Part shown: piece by piece, positions 1 to 7,021 of the stretch | Numbering within the stretch: position 1 is the stretch's first letter | How the letters are laid out: the number at the start of each line of letters is the position of its first letter | Origin: Acanthamoeba sp. SK_2022b | Taxonomy: Eukaryota > Discosea > Longamoebia > Acanthamoebidae | Direction of reading: 5' to 3' | Assembly: GCA_027943245.1 (NCBI GenBank) | Contig: JANDJZ010000341.1 | Span: 1-10,093 of the forward strand | DNA: 10,093 nt | The notes under the pieces: model-generated | What the model was told of the DNA's origin: nothing | Database searches by the model: none | What the model saw: the letters and a program-made list of their open reading frames with translations, nothing else | Program-made: the position numbers and the translations under genes

Positions 1-231
1 ATCAATGCCATCTATGTCAATGACTGTACCATCATCAGACTCCGCGACTACCTCAGGGCAGGTAGAGGAGCATCCCAATCACTCATCAATACTGTACTCA
101 TGCTCTCGTTGCATTGTCAAGATCATCACAAGGTTGCACAGTCGTTTGGTTGCAAGGTGCCAATGTCCGTCACCACATTCTCAGTTTATTTGGTGAAGCT
201 ACATTTCATACAGAAAGCAGGATGTGTGAGT
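1..231 (+). CDS. Possible 3' fragment of an unidentified + strand gene (weak)
   Basis: Frame 1 is open from the first base of the window to a TGA at 229-231, giving 76 codons with no internal stop. The translation is mixed hydrophobic and polar, with helix-like runs in the middle and no motif I recognise. Base composition is lower in GC than the confident exons further right. A second + frame is also open over part of this stretch, so the opening may be chance. If real, it would be the last exon of a gene running in from the left and converging on the LRR gene, whose stop is at 396. No poly(A) signal is obvious just after the stop. Confidence 0.2.
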
Positions 232-395
232 TGAACTCAGTTGGATTGTTGTTGGGTGAGCCAGAAATTGCACTGCACCAGATCTCGGTTGGTTCCAGTG
301 CAGGCAACGACATCCACTTCTTCCACGGCCAACAGTGGCTCCAACAGCGCAGCAGCCTGTCCCACCACATCAACACTTGAGTGGACCAGGCGATA
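1..395. other. Region downstream of the LRR stop codon
   Basis: On the minus strand the frame of the last LRR exon stays open for 52 codons after its TAA (396-398), ending at TGA 239-237. The translation is Val/Ala/Leu/Glu-rich and would pass as another repeat-like helix. The plus strand holds the weak frame listed at 1-231. No repeat, RNA gene or poly(A) hexamer on the minus strand was recognised here. Confidence 0.4.
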
Positions 396-3300
396 TTAAA
401 AAAGGTCGCCAACATGGGAGACGCCAAGCACCTGAGCCGTCATGCTGGCGTCGCCCACAATGATGCGCAGAGATTCCAGCCGTGGTGTGCCCGATTGGAG
501 AGTGTGCACCCAAGCCGCCAGGTCACAGCTGCCAGCAGCTCCTTCGTCATCAGGTGACCTCGGTGGCTGGCCAGTCAACAGGGTCATCCCCTCCAGCTCG
601 AGTTGCCTCAACCCTGAACCGCAACCATCAAAATTAGAAAAATGATGATGATTAGAATAATTATTATAATTCAAAAACCAAAATAAAACAAAAAAAAGAG
701 AAATAAAAGAGAGAAATGTGCAAACCAGGACAATGAGGCAGGAGGTCCTGCATCAGTCGGCTCGGCCAAGACAGCTCTCCACCGTTATTGCAGTCCGTCT
801 CCTTGATGGCAATGGTGACGAACTCGAGTGCGGGCATGGCGCTGTGCACGGTGAGGCGCACGCCGTTGCCCCTCGCCTCATCGACATTGGTGGATTCGCC
901 GGCATCGGCGTTGGTCTTGCTCGGGGGTGAAGTCAAATCGAGATGGAGAGCCAGTCGACGCAGGTTGGGCGCGTCGATCTCCAACCTGTCATGGAGGTAG
1001 CATCAAACCTCCATCAACACACACGCACACACGCACAAGACAGGCTCGCACCGCTGGAGTCTGTGGAGATATTTGCACTCCAACTGACGCAGCTGAGGGC
1101 AGCGCGTGACGGCAAGAGTTGTCAGGTCCGGCAGACTTTCGACGTGAAGCTCCTCCAACGCCAACGGCACCTGTTCATCAACGGCGGACGACGACCAACA
1201 CCAACACCACGCCGCCGCCGGTGGTCCTGGTCGGTGAGATTGGCGTGCGACCACGCCGCAACACGTTGGAATGATGGTGCGCACCGCCGTGGCTGGCGAG
1301 ATGTCGACCGAGACGATTCCTTTAGTTTGGTTGAGCCAGAGCTTGACAAGTGAGGCGGGGATCACGGTTACCGTCTCCCTCGCAGTCCCTGTGTTGTTTT
1401 TATTTTCATCATATTTTTTCCGAATTAATTTCAGAATTAATTTGCCCGATTTTTTTGTGAAAAAAATAAGGATAATTTGTACGCCTTATTATAAATAAAT
1501 AATAATAATAATAATAGAGAAATTTGCGTGTTTCTCACCTGAGGGGGGCATTTCCTCCCGGATCTTGTCCCAGATACGCATGGAAGCCGCCGAAATCGAG
1601 AGCACCTGGAGATCTGGCATTGTGTCCTGTTGTTGTTGTTGTTGTTGTTGTTGCAAGTGAACAACTGCAGCAGCACGACGATTGGTTGTTGTTGGGCTCA
1701 AAGGGGAGGAGGAGGAGGAGGTACCTGATGGCGGGCCAGCCAGCCGATGAAGGTCGGGGGAGTGATGCGTTCCGCCCCACGAACGATGATTGTTCGCAGT
1801 CGCGGGCATCGGAGTCGAAATTTCTCGACGCCTTTCATATCCTGCACACACAACTCGAGCAGCCTACCACCACCACCACCACCACCACCGCCTTTAAAGC
1901 CACCCGCCCACTCACGCAACAGGCAACACACAACACGCACAGGCCAAAGGGGAGGAGGAGGAGGAGGAGGAGAGATTCTCACCGGGGAAAGGCCCAGTCG
2001 ACCGCGGAGAGGTGCAGCTGAGAAATGTAGAGCGACTCCAGACCGACAAACTTGTCCAGCAGGTCGGCGTCAGCGTACTTCAGTACCGACATGAGCCTCA
2101 GGCTCTTCAGATTCACGAATCGCTCCGCAACGCATTGATGCTGGTGTGCCACATTCCACATTCCACATTCCACATTCCACATTCCACATTCCACAAATGC
2201 GGTTGGTTGCATGCAATAATGTGTGACGTCACTCACTCCAATGCCAACCTCCCGTGCAACGATTCAAGGAAGGCCGCACCCAAGGGGAAACGAGCACGGC
2301 AGAGAGGACACGAGCCGAGTAGAGAGGCGCCCGCGCCAGTGCACGCAGGGAGACGCTCGCTTGGCAGTTGAAATTGCCGTTTTCCATGACACTGGCGTGT
2401 CCCACCCCCCGCGATGGTCGCTTATCAGCCACATCGGCCAAGGAGAGAGGGAGAGAGGGAGAGAGGGAGAGAGGGAGAGAGAGGCGTGTGACGTACACAA
2501 CGTTGGGGCGACACTGCAGGAAGGACTCGAGGCAGTCCACCTGGCGGGCCAAGTCACACTCGTACTTGTCCTTGTCCACCGGCGCGGAGAACATATCCTT
2601 GGTTGTTTCTGTGACCGTCCGCGATCCTCAGTCACCATGCAATGCCACACGCACACGCACACGCACACGCACACGCACACGCACACGCACACGCACACGC
2701 ACACGCACACGCACACACCCACGCACAGCAGCAGGAGCGTGTACCGCCAAAGGACCGGAGGTAGGGGAAGCGCTGCGCGTCCTTCAGGCTCTCGAGCACT
2801 TCCGCCGTGACCCGCGGCAGCCGCACCGTTTCTGCGCTGCTCGCGCCTGCGTTGGCCGCCCAGCCAAACTGCTGGGTCAGCAGGTCGGACATCACACCGG
2901 CGTGGAGCTGCTGCCGCTTCGCGACTGCGAGAGGCCCAGCGGCTCGCTGGTGAGCCTACCTTGCAAGAGCGCCACGAGCTCCTCCGGCGTCGCTTTGAAG
3001 TCGCTCACCGAGAGCTGTCGCAGGTTGGGACACCACAGACGCAGCTGGATCGGGACGTAGTCCATGGCCAGCGAGAGCTTGGCCAAAGAGTCGGAGCGCA
3101 GGAGCCAAACGGCCGCGTCGTCATCCTGCTCCGCTTCATCTCCGCCGCCGCCGCCCAACCGCCGCCGCTGTTGCCGTCTTTGACGGTCCTTTTTGGTGAC
3201 AGGGCGACCGTCCACGAGCACGTCGGCGGAGAGCGTCATGTCGACTTCTTCGAGCACCGGGCAAGACTCGCCGAGAGCGCGCACGAGTTCGGGCGATACC

Positions 3301-4670
3301 GGCATCGAGCTTAGATGCAGCACGCGCAGGGTCTCGCGGTTGTTGCGCACCATCGCCAGGATCATGTCGTGTGTGCCTGCCCCTGCCCTCACGCATCTCA
3401 TTAATCATTGCCCAGCCATCAATGAAAACTTCAAACGAATGTTCGAATGCGGCGAGCGAGGCGGCGCGCCCGAACCCAAGCCAAACCTGTCCAGCTTCAG
3501 TTTCTCGAGCGCTGTCAGGCACGTAGACAACACCTTCTATGCGTGCGTGCGTGCGTGCGCCATGAGGAAGATGATTGTGAGCCTCCTTGACGTAGTCGTC
3601 GTAGTCGAGAAGAGAGGGAGTACTTGGATGATGGCAGCCGAAGGCAGTTCCAAGTAAAGCTGCCTCACCGTGAGGTGTGTGAGCGAGCTCCCAGAGGCCT
3701 GCAACAACGGGAGGACAAAGCTGTCTGGGGCTGGCCGCTCAGTTCTGCCTGAGGGTTGTCATTGGTGAGATTGAAAATTTCTTAAATCGAATTATTATTA
3801 TTATTATTATTATTCTCATCATCATGTTGCCCCAAACTCTTGAATAAAGCGGCAAGGGGCGAGGAGAATGGGATAATACCGCTCCAGCAATAAGAGGTCA
3901 TCGGGCTGTGGCACCGACGTTCAATCTCGGGCCACAGCCCTTCGTATTCTGAGCACTGCGGCATTCGTGCAACGTAAAACACCTGTCGTTGGCAAGTGGT
4001 CAATGAGGCTGAGCACTTGAGCATTCGTGCAAGTTTAAAAAAAACACTTCAGCTCATGCCAACATGGCCGTCTCGTGGGGCTGGCACACGCACCTCGAGG
4101 TGCTTGGCAGCCTCATACAGCGCAAGAACTGCCCTCTTGCCGATCCTGTTCAATAACCCACACACGACGCACGACGCACAACACATAACGCACGCACGAC
4201 GCGTGCGCAAGCACACAAGACGTGGATGAGCGCCAGTGCGAGCAAGGTTTGATGAAGGGAGCGAGGTGGAACAAAGAATACCCGACACGATTGTACACCC
4301 TGAGAACGCGCAGCTTGGGACAGTGACGCGCCAGTGCCAGAAGCGACCTGTCCGTGATGGTCTGCTCGTACACCGAATTACCCAACTTGAGCACCTCGAG
4401 GTGGTGACAGCCCTGGGCGAGGGAGACGAGACGAGAGGAAAAGAGGGAGAGGGGAGGTGCATGCGCAGTGAGAGAGCTGGCAGCCATCCAGAGGAGAGGC
4501 CTCTCTGTTGTGAGGCGTTTGGACAAACCTGAGCGATGGCTGTCACCCCGATATCGCTACACCAACCCAGTAGGCTCAAACATCGCAGGTTGGGCAAGCT
4601 CTTGCCAATCACTATTCTCCAAACCAATAAATAGATAAATCGAAGGTAAACAAATCAAGTGATAAATGAT

Positions 4671-4747
<77 letters not shown>

Positions 4748-6001
4748 CCGGGTCAGCATTAAGATGAGACACGTGTCGGACGAGTGGCGGGTGGAGGCCA
4801 AAGAGTACGTTGGAGGGTGGCGTCGTGGTCACACGGGCACGACTTCAGATTGAGAACGCGAAGCGATCGGCAACCGCCGCTCTCCAGCGCCTCATGGAAC
4901 GCGCTCCTGCCTCCCTCCCACACACATGCGCGCTCAGGTGTGTGAGCGGTGCATGTCGGTGTGAAAGTATGTGCACATGTATAGACCTTTGTATAGGGCC
5001 GTCGTGGCACAACACAACACAACACAACAGAACGAGATCATACCGAAATGAGATTAATGGGGGCAAGGAGAGCTCCACCAGCGCGCTGCAATGACGTAAT
5101 GGTGCGAGTGCACCCACCTTCCACGCACATCTTGCCACTGCCGTCCTTCCCGCTGAGTTTCGCCACACCAAACGAAAACGAAAACGAAAACAAAGACACC
5201 AAGTTTAGTAACAACAAAGCACAGCAACATTTGCGCGAGGATGATGGGGTGTGCAAACCGCCGAGCTTGAGGGATACGAGGTTCTTGGCGAGAGAGGTCA
5301 GGATGCGCGCCAGGCATGTGTCGGTGAGTTGGGGCAGCTCGGACAGGTCCACATGCACTTCCTTCGCTGCTCTGCTCACGTAAAGTGTGTGGTCCCTCTG
5401 TCAAATTTGACCTGTCTCCCTTCACGCAACCAATGCGGGGGGTTTGAGAGGCGGGGGTCGTGCTGGAGGGTGGGCGAGGCGGCGACGGCGAGCAGGTCCT
5501 CGTGCGTGAGGTACATTTCCCCACCAAGGTCCAAATGCACGACCTGGGCAGGAATTTTTTTTGGGGGAGGGTGTTGAGCGCAAGGCTGCTTGGCCACACT
5601 GAGGAGAGAGTGTGGGGGGGGGATCGGGTACAGGGGCGGCCATGATGTTGAGGAACATGTGCAGGGCGCCACCACTGCGGGCGTGAGCGGCGGAGGCGGG
5701 GGCGGGCGCCAGGCGGTTGGTCCTCTTGCACGCCTCGAATGCCTTCTGCCATACCTCAGCAGACACCTCCACCACACCCTGCCGACAACACCAAGTCGCG
5801 GACTCGCCATCACGCTAGCCCATAGAAGTGAATGGGCGCCAAGTGTCCCCCTTCATTTTTTGAACGGACCCGAAAGAAAAGAGAAGTATTGGGGGGGGGG
5901 GAACGCACGTCGCTGGGGGGAGTGTTGTTGGCGAGGGCAAGCGCGGACATATGCCACAGAGGCGGAAAACGCCACCACACGCATGTCCTTGCGTCCTCCA
6001 T
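396..6001 (-). CDS. Multi-exon leucine-rich-repeat protein (AMN1 / F-box-LRR style), about 1,000 aa
   Basis: A single gene is read leftward through about 21 short exons. Repeat after repeat has the LRR-CC/AMN1 pattern: a conserved Cys-Pro pair, then Leu-x-x-Leu-x-Leu, then a helix often starting with Thr-Asp. The clearest units are near 4400 (a GCHHLEVLKL-type strand followed by ITDRSLLALARHCPKLRVL), 5350 (LTDTCLARIL), 3350, 1850 and 980. Such repeats form curved solenoids that bind other proteins, typically as receptor subunits of SCF ubiquitin ligases or in mitotic-exit control (AMN1). No clear F-box is visible at the N terminus, which instead has a Pro/Ala-rich region near 5700, so the E3 role is inference. 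The start is uncertain: ATG 6001 opens the frame that splices cleanly into the next exon, while ATG 6108 gives a Ser/Lys-rich alternative first exon. The stop is TAA at 398-396. Exon details are given in two separate entries. Confidence 0.85.
1497..1516. repeat. AAT-type microsatellite in LRR intron 18
   Basis: Short (AAT)n tract following an AT-rich stretch, inside the intron between exons 1626-1539 and 1388-1052. Confidence 0.8.
1628..1653. repeat. (TTG)n microsatellite abutting an LRR splice acceptor
   Basis: About eight TTG units on the + strand, read as (CAA)n in the sense of the LRR gene. The tract runs directly into the CAG acceptor of the exon that begins at 1626. If retained, it would encode a polyglutamine run. 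Confidence 0.9.
1703..1722. repeat. (GGA)n tract at an LRR exon-intron border
   Basis: Tandem GGA/GAG on the + strand, just inside the intron after exon 1863-1725. On the sense strand it is a (CCT)n pyrimidine run. Confidence 0.8.
1865..1889. repeat. (CCA)n microsatellite abutting an LRR splice acceptor
   Basis: Eight CCA units on the + strand, read as (GGT)n in the sense of the gene. The last unit merges into the TAG acceptor of the exon starting at 1863, so this acceptor has a purine/T repeat in place of a pyrimidine tract. Confidence 0.9.
1947..1973. repeat. (GGA)n microsatellite in LRR intron 16
   Basis: Tandem GGA on the + strand lying just after the donor at 1982. It shares the 119-nt intron with the (CCA)n tract at 1865-1889, so most of that intron is simple sequence. 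Confidence 0.85.
2151..2192. repeat. Six perfect copies of a 7-bp unit (ACATTCC)
   Basis: The heptamer ACATTCC is repeated six times without a mismatch, ending in a partial ACA. It lies about 10 nt from the acceptor of the LRR exon starting at 2140. A 7-nt period does not preserve reading frame unless the copy number changes by threes, in keeping with an intronic position. Confidence 0.92.
2443..2483. repeat. GA-rich octamer repeat (GAGAGAGG)n
   Basis: About five copies of an 8-bp purine unit on the + strand. In the sense of the LRR gene it is a CT-rich pyrimidine run in the 356-nt intron between exons 2608-2497 and 2140-1983. Confidence 0.88.
2646..2717. repeat. (CACACG)n hexamer microsatellite, about 12 copies
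   Basis: An almost uninterrupted alternating purine-pyrimidine tract of about 72 bp filling half of the intron between LRR exons 2924-2745 and 2608-2497. It creates long spurious Thr-Arg and Val-Cys frames on either strand. Alternating CA/CG sequence of this length has known Z-DNA potential. Confidence 0.93.
3542..3559. repeat. Short (GCGT)n tract
   Basis: Four to five GCGT units on the + strand immediately upstream (sense direction) of the acceptor for the LRR exon starting at 3536. Confidence 0.75.
3791..3813. repeat. (ATT)n microsatellite
   Basis: About seven ATT units within the 234-nt LRR intron between exons 4015-3983 and 3748-3624. Confidence 0.88.
3903..3940. repeat. Inverted repeat: 14-bp hairpin with one bulge, inside an LRR intron
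   Basis: GGGCTGTGGC (3903-3912) is exactly complementary to GCCACAGCCC (3931-3940). After a single unpaired A at 3913, CCGA (3914-3917) pairs with TCGG (3927-3930). The stem is 14 GC-rich base pairs around a 9-nt loop. It lies in the intron between exons 4015-3983 and 3748-3624. The loop has a T-loop-like TTCAATC, but no acceptor, D or anticodon arm could be fitted, so I do not call a tRNA. Confidence 0.85.
3949..4032. repeat. Imperfect direct repeat, 60-bp spacing, duplicating a splice-acceptor-like segment
   Basis: The block CTGAGCACT(NNN)GCATTCGTGCAA occurs at 3949-3972 and again at 4009-4032, exactly 60 bp apart, differing inside only in the three central bases. A few A-rich bases follow each copy. 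In the sense of the LRR gene each copy reads TTGCACGAATG(..)AG followed by TGCTCAG, so both look like an intron 3' end. The copy at 4009-4032 fits the end of the intron before exon 10. Confidence 0.85.
4671..4748. repeat. (AAC)26 trinucleotide microsatellite
   Basis: Seventy-eight bases of unbroken AAC/ACA repeat, the longest simple repeat in the window. It lies in the 197-nt LRR intron between exons 4906-4809 and 4611-4529, where it reads as (GTT)n. Neither a poly-Asn nor a poly-Val reading connects to a flanking LRR frame, so it is not coding. Confidence 0.95.
5008..5028. repeat. (AACAC)n pentamer tract
   Basis: Four copies of a 5-bp unit just inside the LRR intron after the donor at 5043. 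Confidence 0.75.
5171..5192. repeat. (ACGAAA)n hexamer tract
   Basis: Three to four copies of a 6-bp A-rich unit, in the sense strand a TTTTCG pyrimidine run within the intron between LRR exons 5361-5259 and 5137-5044. Confidence 0.75.
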
Positions 6002-6108
6002 CTGCGGCTGGTGTGGTCGTTGGTGCAGGTATGACCCGTGCACCAACCCGAGGTCCTTGTTTTGTATTGGCCGGCACCGGCGTCTGTTTTTTCCGGTGAG
6101 CTGCTCAT

Positions 6109-6459
6109 CCTTTCTGTCCTGTGTGCTACTTCTCTGTTGTGCTGATGCACCCCTATGTGGTGGTAAGGATCTTAACACTGTTTGTTAAACAGTGTTAATG
6201 TTCAAACCACATGAGGTCACGTAGGTACACCCTTTAGGGCAGAGCGCAATTGATAATAAATTTGAACCGTCAACACTATTGCAGGCGGAGCATGCTGATT
6301 CGATGATAGCGTGTTAGCAGCCCAGCAACTGCAGCATTTTTTCGCGCAGCTGTGATGCAGATGCACAGCGGTGTAAACACAACAACCTGACCCCAACATG
6401 GGCGTGCTGTTGTACAAGTGCGCCGCCGACAACTCTGGCGGAAGTCAGTGTGACGCCCG
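6109..6459. other. Intergenic region between the LRR gene and the BTB gene
   Basis: This 350-bp stretch is downstream of the BTB gene and upstream of the LRR gene, both on the minus strand. It should hold the BTB 3' end and the LRR promoter. Apart from the palindrome at 6172-6198 I see no coding frame with family character, no TATA box on the minus strand and no RNA gene. Confidence 0.6.
6172..6198. repeat. Perfect palindrome, 12-bp arms with 3-nt loop
   Basis: TTAACACTGTTT at 6172-6183 and its exact complement AAACAGTGTTAA at 6187-6198 surround GTT. It lies 64 bp upstream of the ATG at 6108 and 171 bp upstream of the ATG at 6001 of the LRR gene. It could be a dimeric transcription-factor site, a small mobile-element end or an RNA 3'-end hairpin. 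The sequence does not decide between these. Confidence 0.9.
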
Positions 6460-6465
6460 TTTATT
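6460..6465 (-). promoter_or_regulatory. AATAAA poly(A) hexamer overlapping the BTB gene stop codon
   Basis: On the minus strand the last Lys codon and stop read AAATAAAC, so AATAAA contains the TAA stop. This would give a very short 3' UTR if it is the signal in use. Confidence 0.5.
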
Positions 6466-7021
6466 TCTCCTTCTTGAACAAGAGAATTGCAGACCCATCC
6501 TTTTGGGCGAAGAAGGAACACAGGCCATAGCCTGCTTGGGAGTGCAGTGCGATGAGGGCTGAAGTAGAATAGACTTGCGATCCGTTATATGTCTCCGGCT
6601 GCATCTTGGACAGGATACCGAGCGGGTCTTCCTTTGACGGGCAGTGGTACCAGCTCAACTCGTACGAGGGATACAGCCTGATGCGATACAGCACGCTGTC
6701 AGGGAGGCCTGGTGCGCTGGCGGCGGCAACCAACTTCTCCTCCAGCCCTGTAAGGCAGAAGAAGGCGGCTTCACTCTTCAGGCGCGCTCTCATGCCCTGG
6801 TCGAGGTGCGCCACGTTGAGGTCGCCATCTCGCAGGAACTGAAGGATGAACTTGAACACCTCGCCATCGCGATCGATGAAGACCCGGCCGTCTGCCTGCC
6901 GTTTGGTCTCGTGGCGGCCGCTGAACATGCGGGCGAGCATGGAATCGAATCGAAGAAGTGTCGTTCGGGTAGTTGAGTAAAATGTGCCCCCCACGTTCAA
7001 GTCCACCACGTTGTCGTCCAT
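6461..7021 (-). CDS. BTB/POZ protein with potassium-channel T1-type (KCTD-like) domain, 186 aa
   Basis: This intact single-exon gene encodes a small KCTD-like protein. Residues 7-100 match the T1/BTB fold: LNVGG(T) at 8-13, the TLL..DSMLARMF helix at 21-33, DGRVFIDRDG at 44-53, then FILQFLRDG at 58-66. In this family the domain makes homo-oligomers and often recruits Cullin-3, so the protein may act as a ubiquitin-ligase adaptor; that role is family knowledge. The rest (about 100-186) has no motif I can name. It includes a Tyr/Trp-rich part and ends in a Lys-rich tail. No membrane segment is seen, so it is not a channel subunit. ATG 7021 is preceded in frame by TAG after one codon, which fixes the start unless a 5' intron exists. 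The gene is divergent from the NmrA-like gene at 7611. Confidence 0.92.
   Translation of the reverse strand: MDDNVVDLNVGGTFYSTTRTTLLRFDSMLARMFSGRHETKRQADGRVFIDRDGEVFKFILQFLRDGDLNVAHLDQGMRARLKSEAAFFCLTGLEEKLVAAASAPGLPDSVLYRIRLYPSYELSWYHCPSKEDPLGILSKMQPETYNGSQVYSTSALIALHSQAGYGLCSFFAQKDGSAILLFKKEK

Larger units (their letters stand above)
396..3748 (-). other. Exon model of the LRR gene, 3' half (exons 11-21)
   Basis: Exons, read on the minus strand: 3748-3624, 3536-3476, 3376-2960, 2924-2745, 2608-2497, 2140-1983, 1863-1725, 1626-1539, 1388-1052, 985-726, 613-396. Phase agrees at 1983/1863, 1725/1626, 1539/1388, 1052/985, 726/613, 2745/2608, 3624/3536 and 3476/3376, and each join lands inside an LRR. 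Exon 13 (3376-2960) is the longest and carries a Lys/Arg/Gln-rich, Gly-rich and acidic insertion between two LRRs (about 3210-3115). The 2960/2924 intron would be only 35 nt. The 2497/2140 join is unsettled: 356 nt lie between, with a strong unused GTGAGT donor at 2236, so a small exon may be missing. Exon 19 includes a Trp/Cys/Ser-rich stretch (about 1260-1180) with no LRR pattern. Confidence 0.72.
3983..6001 (-). other. Exon model of the LRR gene, 5' half (exons 1-10)
   Basis: Exons, read on the minus strand: 6001-5909, 5778-5632, 5543-5412, 5361-5259, 5137-5044, 4906-4809, 4611-4529, 4412-4282, 4145-4094, 4015-3983. Each boundary is a GT donor and AG acceptor that restores the LRR frame. 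Examples: phase 2 at 5044/4906 (CG plus G gives Arg), phase 1 at 4809/4611 (C plus TG gives Leu), phase 0 at 4529/4412, phase 2 at 4282/4145. The first LRR strand (VVHLDLGG) starts exon 3. Weak points: exon 1 and its start; the exon 3 to 4 junction (donor 5411, acceptor ending AAG at 5362); and the exon 9 to 10 junction, where no canonical GT-AG pair keeps the expected frame. Introns run 50-197 nt. Confidence 0.7.

Noticed and set aside
2237..2420. Extra LRR exon ending at the strong GTGAGT donor at 2236
   Set aside because: Candidate frames either hit a stop or do not match phase 0 of the next exon at 2140. Left open as a possible missed exon but not annotated.
2646..2717. CRISPR-like or satellite array
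   Set aside because: A 6-bp unit repeated without spacers is a microsatellite. The same holds for the 7-bp array at 2151-2192.
2223..3060. Long + strand open frames (195 and 230 codons) over the LRR gene
   Set aside because: They run through the CACACG and GAGAGAGG repeats, giving artificial Thr-His/Thr-Arg and Arg-Glu runs. The opposite strand has LRR exons in phase.
3890..3945. Possible tRNA on the + strand around the TTCAATC loop
   Set aside because: Only a T-loop-like heptamer inside a long hairpin; no acceptor stem, D arm or anticodon arm could be paired.
4659..4853. Poly-Asn frame on + and poly-Val frame on - across the AAC repeat
   Set aside because: The repeat is simple sequence in an intron. 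Neither frame links to a recognisable domain, and splice sites flank it with correct LRR phase.
396..7021. A cullin-adaptor gene cluster made of the LRR and BTB genes
   Set aside because: No F-box is visible in the LRR protein, and eukaryotic neighbours need not share function. Kept only as a remark.
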